From the NCBI RefSeq assembly GCF_014205845.1, contig NZ_JACHCR010000004.1, forward strand, positions 310,001 through 374,000: DNA of 64,000 nucleotides. Direction: 5' to 3'. The DNA is from Mucilaginibacter cryoferens. Lineage in GTDB: Bacteria; Bacteroidota; Bacteroidia; Sphingobacteriales; Sphingobacteriaceae. This document shows, piece by piece, positions 26,094 to 36,109 of this stretch. Below the pieces are notes generated by a model. It saw only the letters and a program-made list of their open reading frames with translations, did no database searches and was not told where the DNA came from. Both the position numbers and the translations under genes were made by a program. Each line of letters starts with the position of its first letter. Within the stretch, counting starts at the first letter, position 1.

Positions 26094-26889
26094 AGTTCAT
26101 TGATGATGGCTGTGTTGAGTTAAAGAGGGTGATGGTGAAATTTATACCATAAACCATGATCTATCAACTATGAACTTTTTGCGAGTGCAAAAATCCTAAA
26201 ATATTTAGCATAATCCAAATCGGTTTTACTTTGTTTTGGTGATTATTATAAATAAACATCCGAGTTTACAGTTTGTTGACTTTTAATGATTTACAGTGTT
26301 TTTACGGATGCCGATGTAACCACGCCTGTATAAGTAAAATAACGCATTGGCATTGCCCCGGCCTTTTTGAATTGTAGAGCTGCCTTATTAGTTGTTTCTG
26401 CAATTATTAACCTCCATTTCTGATAGCATGGTAGGCTGTGTGCAACATTAAATTCCGTTCAACATTAATAGTGCAATCAGTAACTATAGAAATTGCTTTA
26501 AAGTTAAAAATGGGGCAGGAGGCATCCAGGGCGCAGGGCGTTTGTTTTTCCTTTGCTGTAAACGCGCGACTCTTACAGCTTGGTAAAATTCTGCTAAACT
26601 CCGAAATTGAAATAATAAGTTGCAGATTTTTATACCTGTTATGGGCAGTAAATACTGTACCAACCATGGTGGTGTAGCAAAAAATACCCTGTTTTTGGCC
26701 TCCATAGGTGCCTCCTTTTTAAAGGTGATTTCTCTGAATAAGCCATGCTTTTCCCCTATAAAAAGAGATATTCTTGCTGGTTGTAATTGACTGTTTTTTA
26801 ATAAACAATCGATTACTTTTTAAAAAAAAATAAAAGTTCTATGTTTTTTTAAATTTATATTTTAAGTTTATCAAAAAAATGCCAGCCTA
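26094..26889. other. Gap without a recognisable gene
   Basis: No convincing coding frame was found; the short frames here (26407-26705) overlap on both strands and match no family. The first 90 bases contain AACTATGAAC/GTTCATAGTTCAT inverted pieces of the repeat type seen near 35763. The last 130 bases are AT-rich and probably hold the promoter of the ROK gene. Confidence 0.5.
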
Positions 26890-28077
26890 ATGAGTGTTAT
26901 AAACAAGCATTACTTATTAAGAAATGACCTTATTAAACATTTCTACTATAATAAAAAGCTTACCCTTACCGAGCTTAGTAAGCTTACACATAAAAGTTTG
27001 CCACTGGTAACCAACACAGTTAACAGTTTGATAGACGACGGATATGTGCTGGAACATGACTTTGCCCCATCTACAGGTGGAAGGCGGGCGTTAACGTTTC
27101 TGTTAAATGATAAAAAGCAGCGGTATATTGTTGCTGTGGCCGTAGATCAGCTGCTTACCCAGGTTGTTATTTACGATTTGTTTAATGGTGTTAAAATGGA
27201 GTCGGAAGCCAAAGAGCTTATACTCACTAACACGGTTGGATTAATTGAAACATTTACAGGATTTCTGAAAGATTACATTTTTCGCTCGGGGATACCTGCC
27301 GAACAAATATTAGGTATTGGTATTGGTATGCCGGGCTTCGTAAATGCCGAACTGGGCGTAAATCATACCTTTTTTAAACCCGAAGAAGATATAAGCCTTA
27401 AAAAATACCTCACCCGCGAACTTTGCCTTCCTGTATTTATTGATAACGATTCGAGTTTGATTGCTTTAGCCGAACTGAAGTTTGGGAAAGGTAAAAAATT
27501 AAAAGATGTTTTAGTAGTAAATGTAGGCTGGGGTATTGGCCTGGGGATGATAGTGAATGGCGGTCTTTTTAGAGGGCATAGCGGCTATGCCGGCGAGTTT
27601 AGCCATATCCCGCTATCCGAAAGTAATAAATTGTGCTCATGTGGTAAAAGGGGATGTTTAGAAGTAGATACCTCTTTGGTGGTAATGATTGAGCGTGCAA
27701 AAACAGAAATGGATGCCGGTGCAAGCTCAAGCATGGTGCAGGTATATAAAGACACCAATAAGCTTTCTGTTAATAATTTTTTGAATGCTGCCAAAGCCGG
27801 CGACCCCCTGGCGGTTTCTATCGTTTCGGATGCGGCGTTTTTAATAGGCAAGGGCATATCTACTTTAATCCATATCATGAATCCTCAACTTATTGTTTTA
27901 AGTGGAAGAGGATCTATTGCCGGTAAAATTTTAATGGCACCTATACAGCAGGCCATCAATGAGTTTTGCATTCCATGGCTTGCCGAGCAAACAGAGATAC
28001 AGGTTTCAAAGCTCGCTTCAGAATCTGAGCTTTTAGGTGCCGCCACATTGGTAATAGAGAATTGCAATTTTAATTAA
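26890..28077 (+). CDS. ROK-family transcriptional regulator (NagC/XylR-like)
   Basis: This 395-residue protein has an N-terminal winged helix-turn-helix (about 10-75, LTLTELSKLTHKSLPLVTNT) and a C-terminal ROK sugar-kinase-like domain. GIGIGMPGFVNAELG and FIDNDSSLIALAE (about 184) are the nucleotide/sugar segments, and CSCGKRGC (about 249-256) is the zinc-binding ROK signature. The aspartate of DNDSS is where sugar kinases have their base. In PULs such regulators sense a free sugar. It lies 59 bases upstream of SusC on the same strand and probably controls it. Confidence 0.88.
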   Translation: MSVINKHYLLRNDLIKHFYYNKKLTLTELSKLTHKSLPLVTNTVNSLIDDGYVLEHDFAPSTGGRRALTFLLNDKKQRYIVAVAVDQLLTQVVIYDLFNGVKMESEAKELILTNTVGLIETFTGFLKDYIFRSGIPAEQILGIGIGMPGFVNAELGVNHTFFKPEEDISLKKYLTRELCLPVFIDNDSSLIALAELKFGKGKKLKDVLVVNVGWGIGLGMIVNGGLFRGHSGYAGEFSHIPLSESNKLCSCGKRGCLEVDTSLVVMIERAKTEMDAGASSSMVQVYKDTNKLSVNNFLNAAKAGDPLAVSIVSDAAFLIGKGISTLIHIMNPQLIVLSGRGSIAGKILMAPIQQAINEFCIPWLAEQTEIQVSKLASESELLGAATLVIENCNFN

Positions 28078-28136
28078 CCATATATATAAACCAAAAACAA
28101 ACCCAATTAATCATTAACCAATTTAAATCGAGAAAA

Positions 28137-31100
28137 ATGAAACAGATGTACTTAAGGTGTATCGCTCTATTGTTATTTAGTATGATTACAGTAGCGGCTT
28201 ACGCGCAAAAAACAGTTTCCGGTACGGTAACTGAAAAAAACGGGTTACCTGCCCCCGGTGTAAGTGTTGTTGAAAAGGGTACCGGTACCGGTACAGCAAC
28301 AGGCTCCGACGGAAAATATAGCTTAACCGCTAAGCCGGGCGCCATATTAATATTTTCTTTTATTGGCTTAAAAACCCAGGAGGTAACAGTAGGTACCGGA
28401 TCAACTATAAATGTTGTTTTAGAGAGTGCCGAAAATTCCCTTACAGAAGTTGTGGTAACAGCTTTAGGCATTAAAAGAGAAAAGAAATCATTAGGATACG
28501 CGGTTCAGGAGGTAAAGGGACAAGCCCTTGCCGATACTAAAGAGCCCAACATTGTTAACTCACTATCGGGTAAAGTTGCGGGTTTGCAAATTACCCGTTC
28601 AAGTAACGGGCCTGGTGCTTCATCCAGAATTACCTTACGGGGCAATAACTCATTAGTAGGAGACAATCAGCCATTAATTGTAGTGGATGGTGTGCCGCTT
28701 GATAACTTTACCGGACCCAATATTGATCCTAATGGAAAACGTAATAACGATTATTATAACCCGGCAAAAGATATGGGTAACGGCCTGTCTGATATTAATG
28801 CAGACGATATTGAAAGCGTAAGCGTTTTGAAAGGCCCCTCTGCAGCGGCTTTGTATGGTTCAAGGGCAGGTAACGGCGCTATATTAATTACCACAAAAAC
28901 AGGTAAAAAGCAAAACGGACTTGGAATAACCTTAACATCATCATTTGGCTTCGAAAGTATTTTTGCCAGGGCAAAAATGCAAACTCAATTTGGCCAGGGT
29001 ACACAGGGCGGTTACGTTGCTACATCTAATTTAGATTGGGGCCAAAAAAACAATGGCCAGGTTCAAACACTGTTAGACGGAACAAAAGAGCCACAGCAAT
29101 ATTATGATAATGTAAGCAACGCTTTTCAAACAGGTTTAACATCCAATCAGGGTGTGTCTTTTCAACAGCAGTACAATTCAACCTCGGTATATACCTCTTA
29201 TAATCGTTTAGATGATAAAAGCTATATCCCCGGAGCAAAGCTTATCCGTAATAACCTGATGGCGCGTACTGTAAGCAAATTTGGGCCTCGTGATAAATGG
29301 ACAATGGATACCAAAGTGCAGTACATTAATTCTACTGCTTTAAACCGTCCGCAGGCTGGTTCTAATTCGGCTAACTATTTCACTACCCTGGTAAATATGC
29401 CCACCTCTATTGATGTAAGAAATTATAAAAATGCGGTTAAACCCGATGGTACTATGAACTGGTGGGGTCCGGGTCCGGAATTAAATCCGTATTGGGCTCA
29501 GCAATATAATTTAAACCAGGACGTAAGAAACAGGTTCCTGTTAAACGCATCGTTAAAATACCAGTTTAATGACTGGTTAAGCCTTGAAGGAAAAGGCGGT
29601 GCCGATACCTATAGCACCAATGCCAACAACAGAACATACGGAGGTGCGCCTGGTAACCCGGGAGGATCATACGGAATCAGCAGCAATTCATTTACCGAGA
29701 CCAACTACAGTGGTTTGCTTACAGCAAAGAAAGATAATGTGTTTGGTAAATTTGGCGGTGTTGTAACATTAGGTGGCAACTTAATGAATCAGCAAAGATC
29801 TTTCTTAGGTGCCGGTGCCGGTACCTTAACTGTGCCTAATTTATTCATGATCAATAATGCGGTAGGCAACCCCACCTTTACCCAGGGATTGATTAAACAC
29901 GATATTTACTCGGTTTATGGTTCGGTTGGTATAAACTACGACCAGTTATTATTCGTTGACGGTACTTTCAGAAACGATTGGTCGTCTACGTTGAATGCAG
30001 CTAACAGATCATATTTTTATCCATCTGTTAGTACTTCATTTGTATTTAGCGAGCTAATGAGCAGAAATGGCAATCTTCCATCATGGTTTACCTATGGTAA
30101 AATAAGAGGATCTTTTGCATCGGTAGGTAACGATATGGACCCATATCAATTGTATAATACCTATACCATAGGTAAAGATCCCCTGGGCAATACAACAGCA
30201 AGCCGTGGCGATGTTTTATATAATCCAAATGTAAAAAGCGAATTAATCAAGTCATACGAGGCGGGCCTTGAAATGAGATTTTTCGACAGCCGTTTAGGTT
30301 TCGACTTTTCGGTGTACAAATCTAATGCTACCAATCAGTTAATTACCCTTCCGCTGGATAATTTAAGTGGTTATACCGGAAAGATAATTAATGCCGGTAA
30401 TATTCAAAATAAAGGCCTGGAGTTGATGCTGGATGGTAAAATTGTTAGAAATAACAATGGTTTTAACTGGAATGCCATGGTGAATTTTTCAATGAACCGC
30501 AACCAGGTTAAAGCACTTACACCGGATGTTAGCATTTACCCGTTGGGCGGTTATGATGTGGTTAGTATCGTTGCACAAACAGGCCAGTTATATGGCACAA
30601 TATATGGTACTGTCTTTAACAGGGTTAATGATCCAAGCAGCCCTTACAACGGCAAGTTGATTTTGTCGGGCACAGGCTTACCTACCGTATCACAAACAAA
30701 ATCCAATTTAGGAAGTCAAGGGGCATCAAGCTTATTGGGTTTCACTAACTCCTTCTCTTATAAAAGCTTTGATCTCTCGTTTTTAATAGATGCGCGCTTT
30801 GGTGGTAAAATATTCTCGGGTACGTTAGCTCACATGGAGGCCATTGGTACATCAAATAAAACTGTTGTGAACGGCGATAGAGCCAATATGGTGGTTGATG
30901 GTGTGGTATTAGATCCTACAACAAATAAATATCAGGCAAACACCGCGTCAGTATCACCTCAAAACTATTGGGCTGCAGTGGCTGGTAACGGAAATTTAGG
31001 TGTTACCGAAGCTAACCTTTACGATGCCTCAAATATCAGGGTAAGAAGCGTTCAGTTAAGCTATAATATTTCAAAAAGCTTATTGGCGCGTACAGGTATA

Positions 31101-31271
31101 CAACGGGCTAAAATAGGCATGTCTGTAAATAACCTTTGGTTAATAAAAAGCCACATGAATGGTATGGACCCCGAGTCTATTTACGCAACGGGCAGCAATG
31201 CTACCGGTTTCGAAAACGGAAGTGCTCCTACAACGCGTACAGTTTTACTTAATTTAACTGTAGGTTTCTAA
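28137..31271 (+). CDS. SusC/RagA-family TonB-linked outer-membrane transporter
   Basis: This 1044-residue outer-membrane beta-barrel imports glycan fragments or other large nutrients with its SusD lid. A signal peptide (ending near residue 24, AAYAQ) is followed by a carboxypeptidase-regulatory-like domain (about 25-100, VSGTVTEKNGLPAPGV), a TonB-box region (TEVVVTALGIKREKKSLGYA), the plug (NSLSGKVAGLQITRSSNGPG, DDIESVSVLKGPSAAALYGS), then the barrel ending in F. All parts are present. The substrate is not known, because no glycosidase sits next to it. Confidence 0.95.
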   Translation: MKQMYLRCIALLLFSMITVAAYAQKTVSGTVTEKNGLPAPGVSVVEKGTGTGTATGSDGKYSLTAKPGAILIFSFIGLKTQEVTVGTGSTINVVLESAENSLTEVVVTALGIKREKKSLGYAVQEVKGQALADTKEPNIVNSLSGKVAGLQITRSSNGPGASSRITLRGNNSLVGDNQPLIVVDGVPLDNFTGPNIDPNGKRNNDYYNPAKDMGNGLSDINADDIESVSVLKGPSAAALYGSRAGNGAILITTKTGKKQNGLGITLTSSFGFESIFARAKMQTQFGQGTQGGYVATSNLDWGQKNNGQVQTLLDGTKEPQQYYDNVSNAFQTGLTSNQGVSFQQQYNSTSVYTSYNRLDDKSYIPGAKLIRNNLMARTVSKFGPRDKWTMDTKVQYINSTALNRPQAGSNSANYFTTLVNMPTSIDVRNYKNAVKPDGTMNWWGPGPELNPYWAQQYNLNQDVRNRFLLNASLKYQFNDWLSLEGKGGADTYSTNANNRTYGGAPGNPGGSYGISSNSFTETNYSGLLTAKKDNVFGKFGGVVTLGGNLMNQQRSFLGAGAGTLTVPNLFMINNAVGNPTFTQGLIKHDIYSVYGSVGINYDQLLFVDGTFRNDWSSTLNAANRSYFYPSVSTSFVFSELMSRNGNLPSWFTYGKIRGSFASVGNDMDPYQLYNTYTIGKDPLGNTTASRGDVLYNPNVKSELIKSYEAGLEMRFFDSRLGFDFSVYKSNATNQLITLPLDNLSGYTGKIINAGNIQNKGLELMLDGKIVRNNNGFNWNAMVNFSMNRNQVKALTPDVSIYPLGGYDVVSIVAQTGQLYGTIYGTVFNRVNDPSSPYNGKLILSGTGLPTVSQTKSNLGSQGASSLLGFTNSFSYKSFDLSFLIDARFGGKIFSGTLAHMEAIGTSNKTVVNGDRANMVVDGVVLDPTTNKYQANTASVSPQNYWAAVAGNGNLGVTEANLYDASNIRVRSVQLSYNISKSLLARTGIQRAKIGMSVNNLWLIKSHMNGMDPESIYATGSNATGFENGSAPTTRTVLLNLTVGF

Positions 31272-31299
31272 TCACCATAAAAAGAAAAATTCATTAGAT

Positions 31300-33213
31300 A
31301 TGAAAACGATATTAAAAAAGTCATGCGTGGTATTTGCTGCAACAATGATGCTGGCATCATGCAAGAAGTTTGACGAGTTAAATAATAACCCGTATGCTGC
31401 AAGCGGCACTCAGGTACAAACAGAATACTTTATTGATAATGCAATTGTAGGTGCCCAGCAAGATCCCGGCTTATCTGAGCGTATGTTTATACTGTATTGG
31501 GTTCCCGGTGGGCATAGCTTGCAGGATGAAGACGGCGATACATTTTCGCAGGGTATATTTGTTGATGATTGGGCATCAGAATATTACAGGCAGTCGTCGC
31601 AATGGCTAAATTATGTTAATAGCGCAATTCAGATTGGAACAGATCAGATAGCTAAAGGAACATCTAAGCCTTATACTAACAACTTAATACAAGTTGCCAG
31701 AATTTGGAGAGCTTACCTGATGAGCGAATTTTCTGACACCTTTGGCCCGATGCCTACCGACGGTTTTCAGGGTACAAACCCCCAGTTTAAGGATGTAAAA
31801 ACGGTGTATTATTATTTACTTGCCGAACTGAAGGATGCAAGCGCGAAACTTGATGTATCTGTGGTTAATCCGCAGCAGGTAATGAATGAAGATCCGGCAT
31901 ATCAATATAATTATGCAAAATGGCGTAAATATGCCAATTCTATGCGTATGCGATTGGCTATGCGTTTGTCTGAAGTGGATGGAGCTAAAGCCCAGGCCGA
32001 ATTTGAAGCCGCTGCCGCTAACCAGGATTATATAACAGATGCTACAGATATATTTAGCGTGCAGGAATCAAAAGGTTGGGACCCACTTGCCAGCGTATTC
32101 AGAAAAGAATCGTCATGGATGGGGCTTCCAATTTCTGCCACTTATAATAACCTGGCTGTTGGTTTAGGAAGTATAAAATCGGCCGATCAGTTATCAGCAA
32201 CCTATCAGGCTGCAATTAAACCGGCAAATTGGATGGGTCAAAAATTTACAGATCAGTTTGCTACCAATACCAATGATCCGATGGCCGGCTACTGGTTTGA
32301 TGGCTTACCTAATACTATCGATCCGCGTGCATACAAAATATACAGTATCCCCGGCGATATCACTAATGCGAATTATCCGGCTATAGGTACCGCATTTACA
32401 ACCTTTACCGGTCCTTTAACAGATGCATCGGGAGCTACGGTTAAAACATTAAATGCTTCGCTTACCTGGAATGCAAAGGTGGATGGAGATTGGGGCGTAA
32501 AAGCAGCAAGAAACCAGCCAATGTTTACCGATGGTTGCAAGCCGTTGCTAAATCTTCTTTACAGAAGCGGTAATAACAGAAGGGTATTTTTTGGCCCTTG
32601 GGAAACTTACTTTTTATTGGCCGAGGCAGCAGAACGCGGCTGGGCATCACCAGTTGGCGCGCAAACAGCTTACGAAACAGGTATTTCAAAAAGCTTTGAG
32701 TATTTTGGTACATCAGCAAATTTAGGTGCTTATATCGCATCCACAGATTATAACCGTGCCGGTACATCTGTGAGCTGGAGTCATGTAACAGAGCCAGCCG
32801 CAACGCGTACCATGAACTTTCAGGATGGTATAAGCGGTACCGCAGGTACTGTTGATGTAGCATATCCTAAAAATGGCTTGTATAAATCAGGGTCGGTGAA
32901 AAACGATCATTTAACAAAAATTATAACCCAAAAATATTTGGCCCAGTTACCATGGTTACCTTTAGAAACCTGGAACGACCACAGAAGATTAGGGTTGCCA
33001 TTTTTTGAAAACCCTACAGTTGAAAACCCAATGCCTAGTTTGCCAGCCTTAAACAGCGGTAATTTTATGACAAGCAGCATTCAGTTTTTCCCTCAGCGTG
33101 TGAAATATCCTTCAAACCTGAGTAACAACAATGCAGCTGGTTATAGCCAGGCCATTGCAGCCTTAGGTGGCCAGGATGCGGTGTTAACACCGCTATGGTG
33201 GGCACAGCATTAA
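31300..33213 (+). CDS. SusD/RagB-family nutrient-binding lipoprotein
   Basis: This 637-residue surface lipoprotein forms the lid of the SusC channel. The lipobox is LASC with the lipidated cysteine at 21 (MMLASCKKFDELNNNPY). The chain is helix-rich with TPR-like segments, and the C-terminal part (TQKYLAQLPWLPLETWNDHRRLG) is typical of the SusD-like_2 family. It follows SusC by 28 bases and is closed by a strong terminator at 33235-33268, so ROK-SusC-SusD is the whole unit. Confidence 0.93.
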   Translation: MKTILKKSCVVFAATMMLASCKKFDELNNNPYAASGTQVQTEYFIDNAIVGAQQDPGLSERMFILYWVPGGHSLQDEDGDTFSQGIFVDDWASEYYRQSSQWLNYVNSAIQIGTDQIAKGTSKPYTNNLIQVARIWRAYLMSEFSDTFGPMPTDGFQGTNPQFKDVKTVYYYLLAELKDASAKLDVSVVNPQQVMNEDPAYQYNYAKWRKYANSMRMRLAMRLSEVDGAKAQAEFEAAAANQDYITDATDIFSVQESKGWDPLASVFRKESSWMGLPISATYNNLAVGLGSIKSADQLSATYQAAIKPANWMGQKFTDQFATNTNDPMAGYWFDGLPNTIDPRAYKIYSIPGDITNANYPAIGTAFTTFTGPLTDASGATVKTLNASLTWNAKVDGDWGVKAARNQPMFTDGCKPLLNLLYRSGNNRRVFFGPWETYFLLAEAAERGWASPVGAQTAYETGISKSFEYFGTSANLGAYIASTDYNRAGTSVSWSHVTEPAATRTMNFQDGISGTAGTVDVAYPKNGLYKSGSVKNDHLTKIITQKYLAQLPWLPLETWNDHRRLGLPFFENPTVENPMPSLPALNSGNFMTSSIQFFPQRVKYPSNLSNNNAAGYSQAIAALGGQDAVLTPLWWAQH

Positions 33214-33234
33214 TAATTTTGCACTCCAAAAAAA

Positions 33235-33268
33235 GAAAGGTACCCCAAAAAGGTACCTTTCTTTTTTT
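33235..33268 (+). terminator. Terminator after SusD
   Basis: GAAAGGTACC (33235-33244) pairs perfectly with GGTACCTTTC (33252-33261), followed by seven T. It lies 21 bases after the stop codon. Confidence 0.9.
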
Positions 33269-33584
33269 GGAGAAAGTTTAATTTAGAGCCTGTTTTTTTA
33301 ATAAATACACAGATGCGCGACGGCGAGTTTTAAAATCCTTTGGCCTCTTTTTGTCATTCTGAACGTAGTGAAGAATCTATTATCCGCCATACATCTTCGC
33401 TCTGTATAGCAGGCGAATAGATCCTTCGTGCCTCAGGATGGCAAACTTAAATAATGTGATTTCTCATTCAGAATTTCGCGAAGTTTTACTCCTTATAATA
33501 ACATGATTGTAAAGTGTTGATTTTCAGTGTATTTTTTTTAAGTTTCTAATGCCCGAGATACAATTAGGTGTCTTCATAATTTTG

Positions 33585-33692
33585 TTCCCCTCTCGAGAGG
33601 GGGCGGGATGGGAAGTGCGGTGGCAGGGGTGTGTTCTACTGCGTTCTTTCGCGTGCATAAACACACCCCTCCGCCCCTCTCGAGAGGGGAAT
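33585..33692. repeat. Nested palindrome with CCCCTCTCGAGAGGGG arms
   Basis: Each outer arm (33587-33602 and 33675-33690) is itself the perfect palindrome CCCCTCTCGAGAGGGG. Inside, AGGGGTGTGTT (33635-33645) pairs with AACACACCCCT (33659-33669). The whole could form a branched cruciform. It lies in the 1.5 kb gap after SusD; 33269-33584 before it holds only a short GTCATTCTGAACGTAGTGAA-type repeat near 33354. Confidence 0.7.
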
Positions 33693-33800
33693 CGCACATT
33701 CCCACCACTTTTTTAAAGAAGACCCCATTATTATTTAGTCCACAACCGCCCATTTGCAACCATGTCATTCCCGTTTTTTTCAGGTTAACTCTAGTTGTCA

Positions 33801-34085
33801 CTTATAATGACATACTTTCAAAGCATTGATTATCAGTATGTATTTTTTTAAACACAACACCATCGCCACCGTCATTGCGAGGTACGAAGCAATCCCCGAC
33901 TTACAGAGTAGCTGTGCAAATCCGCCCTGTAATTTGGGGATTGCTTCGTCGTACCTCCTCGCAAGGACGGTCTTTTTTAAGATGTCATTACTGTTTTTTC
34001 TGGGTTACCCCCGGTTGTCACTCGCAATGACGATCTTTTTAGGATGTCATCAATGTTTTTTCCAGTCAAGCCGGTTGTCACTCGC
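33801..34085. repeat. Second copy of the GTCATTGCGA-type composite repeat
   Basis: Closely matches 2671-2960: the same ATTATCAGTATGTATTTTTT entry, the GAGGTACGAAGCAATCCCC / GGGGATTGCTTCGTCGTACC inverted pair, and repeated GTTGTCACTCGCAATGACGA units. It lacks the left 63-base inverted arm. The ORF 33826-34104 inside it is an artefact. Confidence 0.75.
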
Positions 34086-34139
34086 AAAGACGATCGTTTT
34101 TTAAGATGTTATTACTGTTTTTCCCCGGTTGTCACTCGC

Positions 34140-34701
34140 GATGATGGCTGTATATGTGCTTAATGGAGCGTATGAAAATATTCTTGAAAGAAATTTAACA
34201 AACTCTTAAACCGCTATAATTTAGGTAAGGAAAAAGCCTCCGCAACAACGTTTAATATCCCATGTTTTAACGTTTCGCCTGTCCTCTCATTACTTTTAAC
34301 ACCCTGAATATGCAATATTTAACATTTTTTAACATCTTGCCGGGCAATAAGTTGATGTGTTTTAATAAATTTACAATACAAAATATTGTAACGGCTTTAA
34401 TACAATTGAAAGGAGCGGTATTCTTTCATTAGCTAAGTTTTTAGAATTTATTTTGGCAAGGGTTAAACCTTTGGCAATTTAAATTAGTCTAAAGGTTTAC
34501 GGCGCCAAATAAAAAATTGTTTTGCTGCTAATAAGTCCAATGAATATTTAAAAAATGACTGGTTAGAAAAATATTATTTGTTTTTTACCCGGGAATTTGT
34601 TTTATTTGAAATAACAATTTTATTACCCTAAGGAGCGCGCTATAGAATATACTTTACTTTTTAAGAGTTTAACTAAAAATTAAGTTTAAGTAGTACTTTC
34701 T
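34140..34701. other. Long leader-like gap before the sigma factor gene
   Basis: No gene is seen. There is one inverted pair TAAACCTTT / AAAGGTTTA (34464-34472, 34491-34499) and an AT-rich stretch with several TTTG boxes near 34570-34612, which could be promoter elements. A long untranslated leader is possible. Confidence 0.35.
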
Positions 34702-35286
34702 ATGGATTTTCAATTGAAGAGTGATCAGGATCTAATCCATCTATATATTGCCGGCGACGAAGCGGGGCTTGTAGAATTGATCAGGCGTTATCAATCAAAA
34801 ATATATACTTCTATTTATCTGCTGGTAAAGGACGAATACCTGGCCGAGGATATTTTCCAGGATACTTTTATCAAGGTAATAAATACCTTGAAAGCTGGAA
34901 AGTACAACGAGGAAGGTAAGTTTTTACCCTGGGTTACCCGTATTGCGCACAATTTGGTTATAGACCATTTTCGCCGCGAAAAACGTGCACCAACAGTAAG
35001 TAACGGCGACGACTTTGATATTTTTGAGGTGCTTGGCAATTATGATGAAAGCACTGAAGATAAAATGGTTAGAGAACAAACCTACAAAGATTTGAAATCG
35101 TTGATCCAGCTTTTACCATCGGAGCAGAAAGAAGTGTTGATTATGAGGCACTTTGGCGATATGAGCTTTAAGGAGATTGCCGATATTACCGACGTAAGTA
35201 TCAACACAGCCCTTGGCCGTATGCGTTACGCTTTAAATAACCTGCGCAAAATGATGCAGGGCAAAGAGCTGAGCCTTAAAAATTAG
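34702..35286 (+). CDS. ECF-type RNA polymerase sigma factor
   Basis: This 194-residue sigma-70 family protein has region 2 (about 20-90: YQSKIYTSIYLLVKDEYLAE, DIFQDTFIKV, WVTRIAHNLVIDHFRREKR) that binds core polymerase and the -10 element, and region 4 (about 130-185: LLPSEQKEVLIMRHFGDMSF, EIADITDVSINTALGRMRYA) that binds the -35. Regions 1 and 3 are absent, as in ECF sigmas. No anti-sigma gene with a membrane segment follows; the next gene is a 64-residue soluble protein. Its regulon is unknown. Confidence 0.92.
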   Translation: MDFQLKSDQDLIHLYIAGDEAGLVELIRRYQSKIYTSIYLLVKDEYLAEDIFQDTFIKVINTLKAGKYNEEGKFLPWVTRIAHNLVIDHFRREKRAPTVSNGDDFDIFEVLGNYDESTEDKMVREQTYKDLKSLIQLLPSEQKEVLIMRHFGDMSFKEIADITDVSINTALGRMRYALNNLRKMMQGKELSLKN

Positions 35287-35500
35287 GTTGGTTCAATGGT
35301 TCATTGGTATTTGCGTGCTGATTTGTATATCGGATAAGATTCCCGATATACAAATCAGTTTTTTTTTGCCACGACCACTAATGAACAAATTGAGTTTATT
35401 GATTCATTTGCAACCGCTACCCACCAATGAATTAATGAATATGTAAACCAATGAACTAATAAACCAATAAACCAAAAAGAAAAAATTTCATTTAATTTTC
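35287..35500. repeat. AATGAAC/GTTCATT-type repeats
   Basis: The gap holds GGTTCATTGG, CCAATGAATTAATGAATAT, and AACCAATGAACTAATAAACC pieces, plus an inverted pair around TTTGTATATCGG / CCGATATACAAA (35323-35334, 35344-35355) followed by a run of T that may act as the sigma gene terminator. Confidence 0.5.
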
Positions 35501-35565
35501 ATTTAACAAAATATTATCTTTAAGCCACCGTTATAAATCGTATATAAAATACAGTAGCCAAGCTT

Positions 35566-35760
35566 ATGGATGAAACCTTTACAAAAACATTAAATGCAAT
35601 TGCTAATCAAGCTCAGATGGACGAACATGTACATTTAAATCTGGATGCCGACGAAGTGATATTCTACAACTCAATTCGTGCGGATTTGGACCTTTTGGCT
35701 AAAAAGCCCAAAGTGCAAACTATACACCAGATACTGGATTACTCTAAGAGCCTGCGGTAA
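35566..35760 (+). CDS. Hypothetical protein, 64 residues
   Basis: This small soluble acidic protein (MDETFTKTLNAIANQAQMDE start) contains DADEVIFYNSIRADLDLLA and ends in a short basic tail (YSKSLR). It is predicted helical, with no membrane segment and no Cys. It is 280 bases downstream of the ECF sigma gene on the same strand. A soluble anti-sigma or regulator role is possible but has no motif support. Confidence 0.6.
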   Translation: MDETFTKTLNAIANQAQMDEHVHLNLDADEVIFYNSIRADLDLLAKKPKVQTIHQILDYSKSLR

Positions 35761-36109
35761 GTATTGCCACCCTCACTGGTTCATAGATCATAATTGTTGA
35801 TTGCGGTTACCCGATGCGAATCGAAATAACCAAAAATCCGATAGATGATTTATGAACCTTTCTATTTTTTATTTGGTTCATTAGTTCATTGTCGCTGCGC
35901 TTGCTCATTGGTTCATTAGTGAATAGTTCAATAAATTTTATAGCGGTATTTTAATCGTTTTGCCAATTGCAATTTATTGAGCATAATTGCAGTATATTGT
36001 TTATGCCGCATTTATTAAAATAAACTATCACCCGGAATAATAAGCCAACTATTCTAATAAAGCGCGCAACTACCAATAAACTAATGAACAAGTGAACCAA
36101 TGAACTAAC
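35761..36109. repeat. TTCATTAGTTCATT-type repeats upstream of nth
   Basis: TTTGGTTCATTAGTTCATTG and TCATTGGTTCATTAGTGAAT (35873-35922) face AATGAACAAGTGAACCAATG (36083-36102) in inverted orientation; the nth start codon lies seven bases beyond the right side. The middle is AT-rich and gene-free. Confidence 0.55.

Noticed and set aside
26407..26705. Overlapping short ORFs on both strands
   Set aside because: No family resemblance, odd composition, and they overlap each other; the stretch looks non-coding.
33826..34104. ORF of 92 codons
   Set aside because: Same repeat family, second copy; no independent sign of coding.
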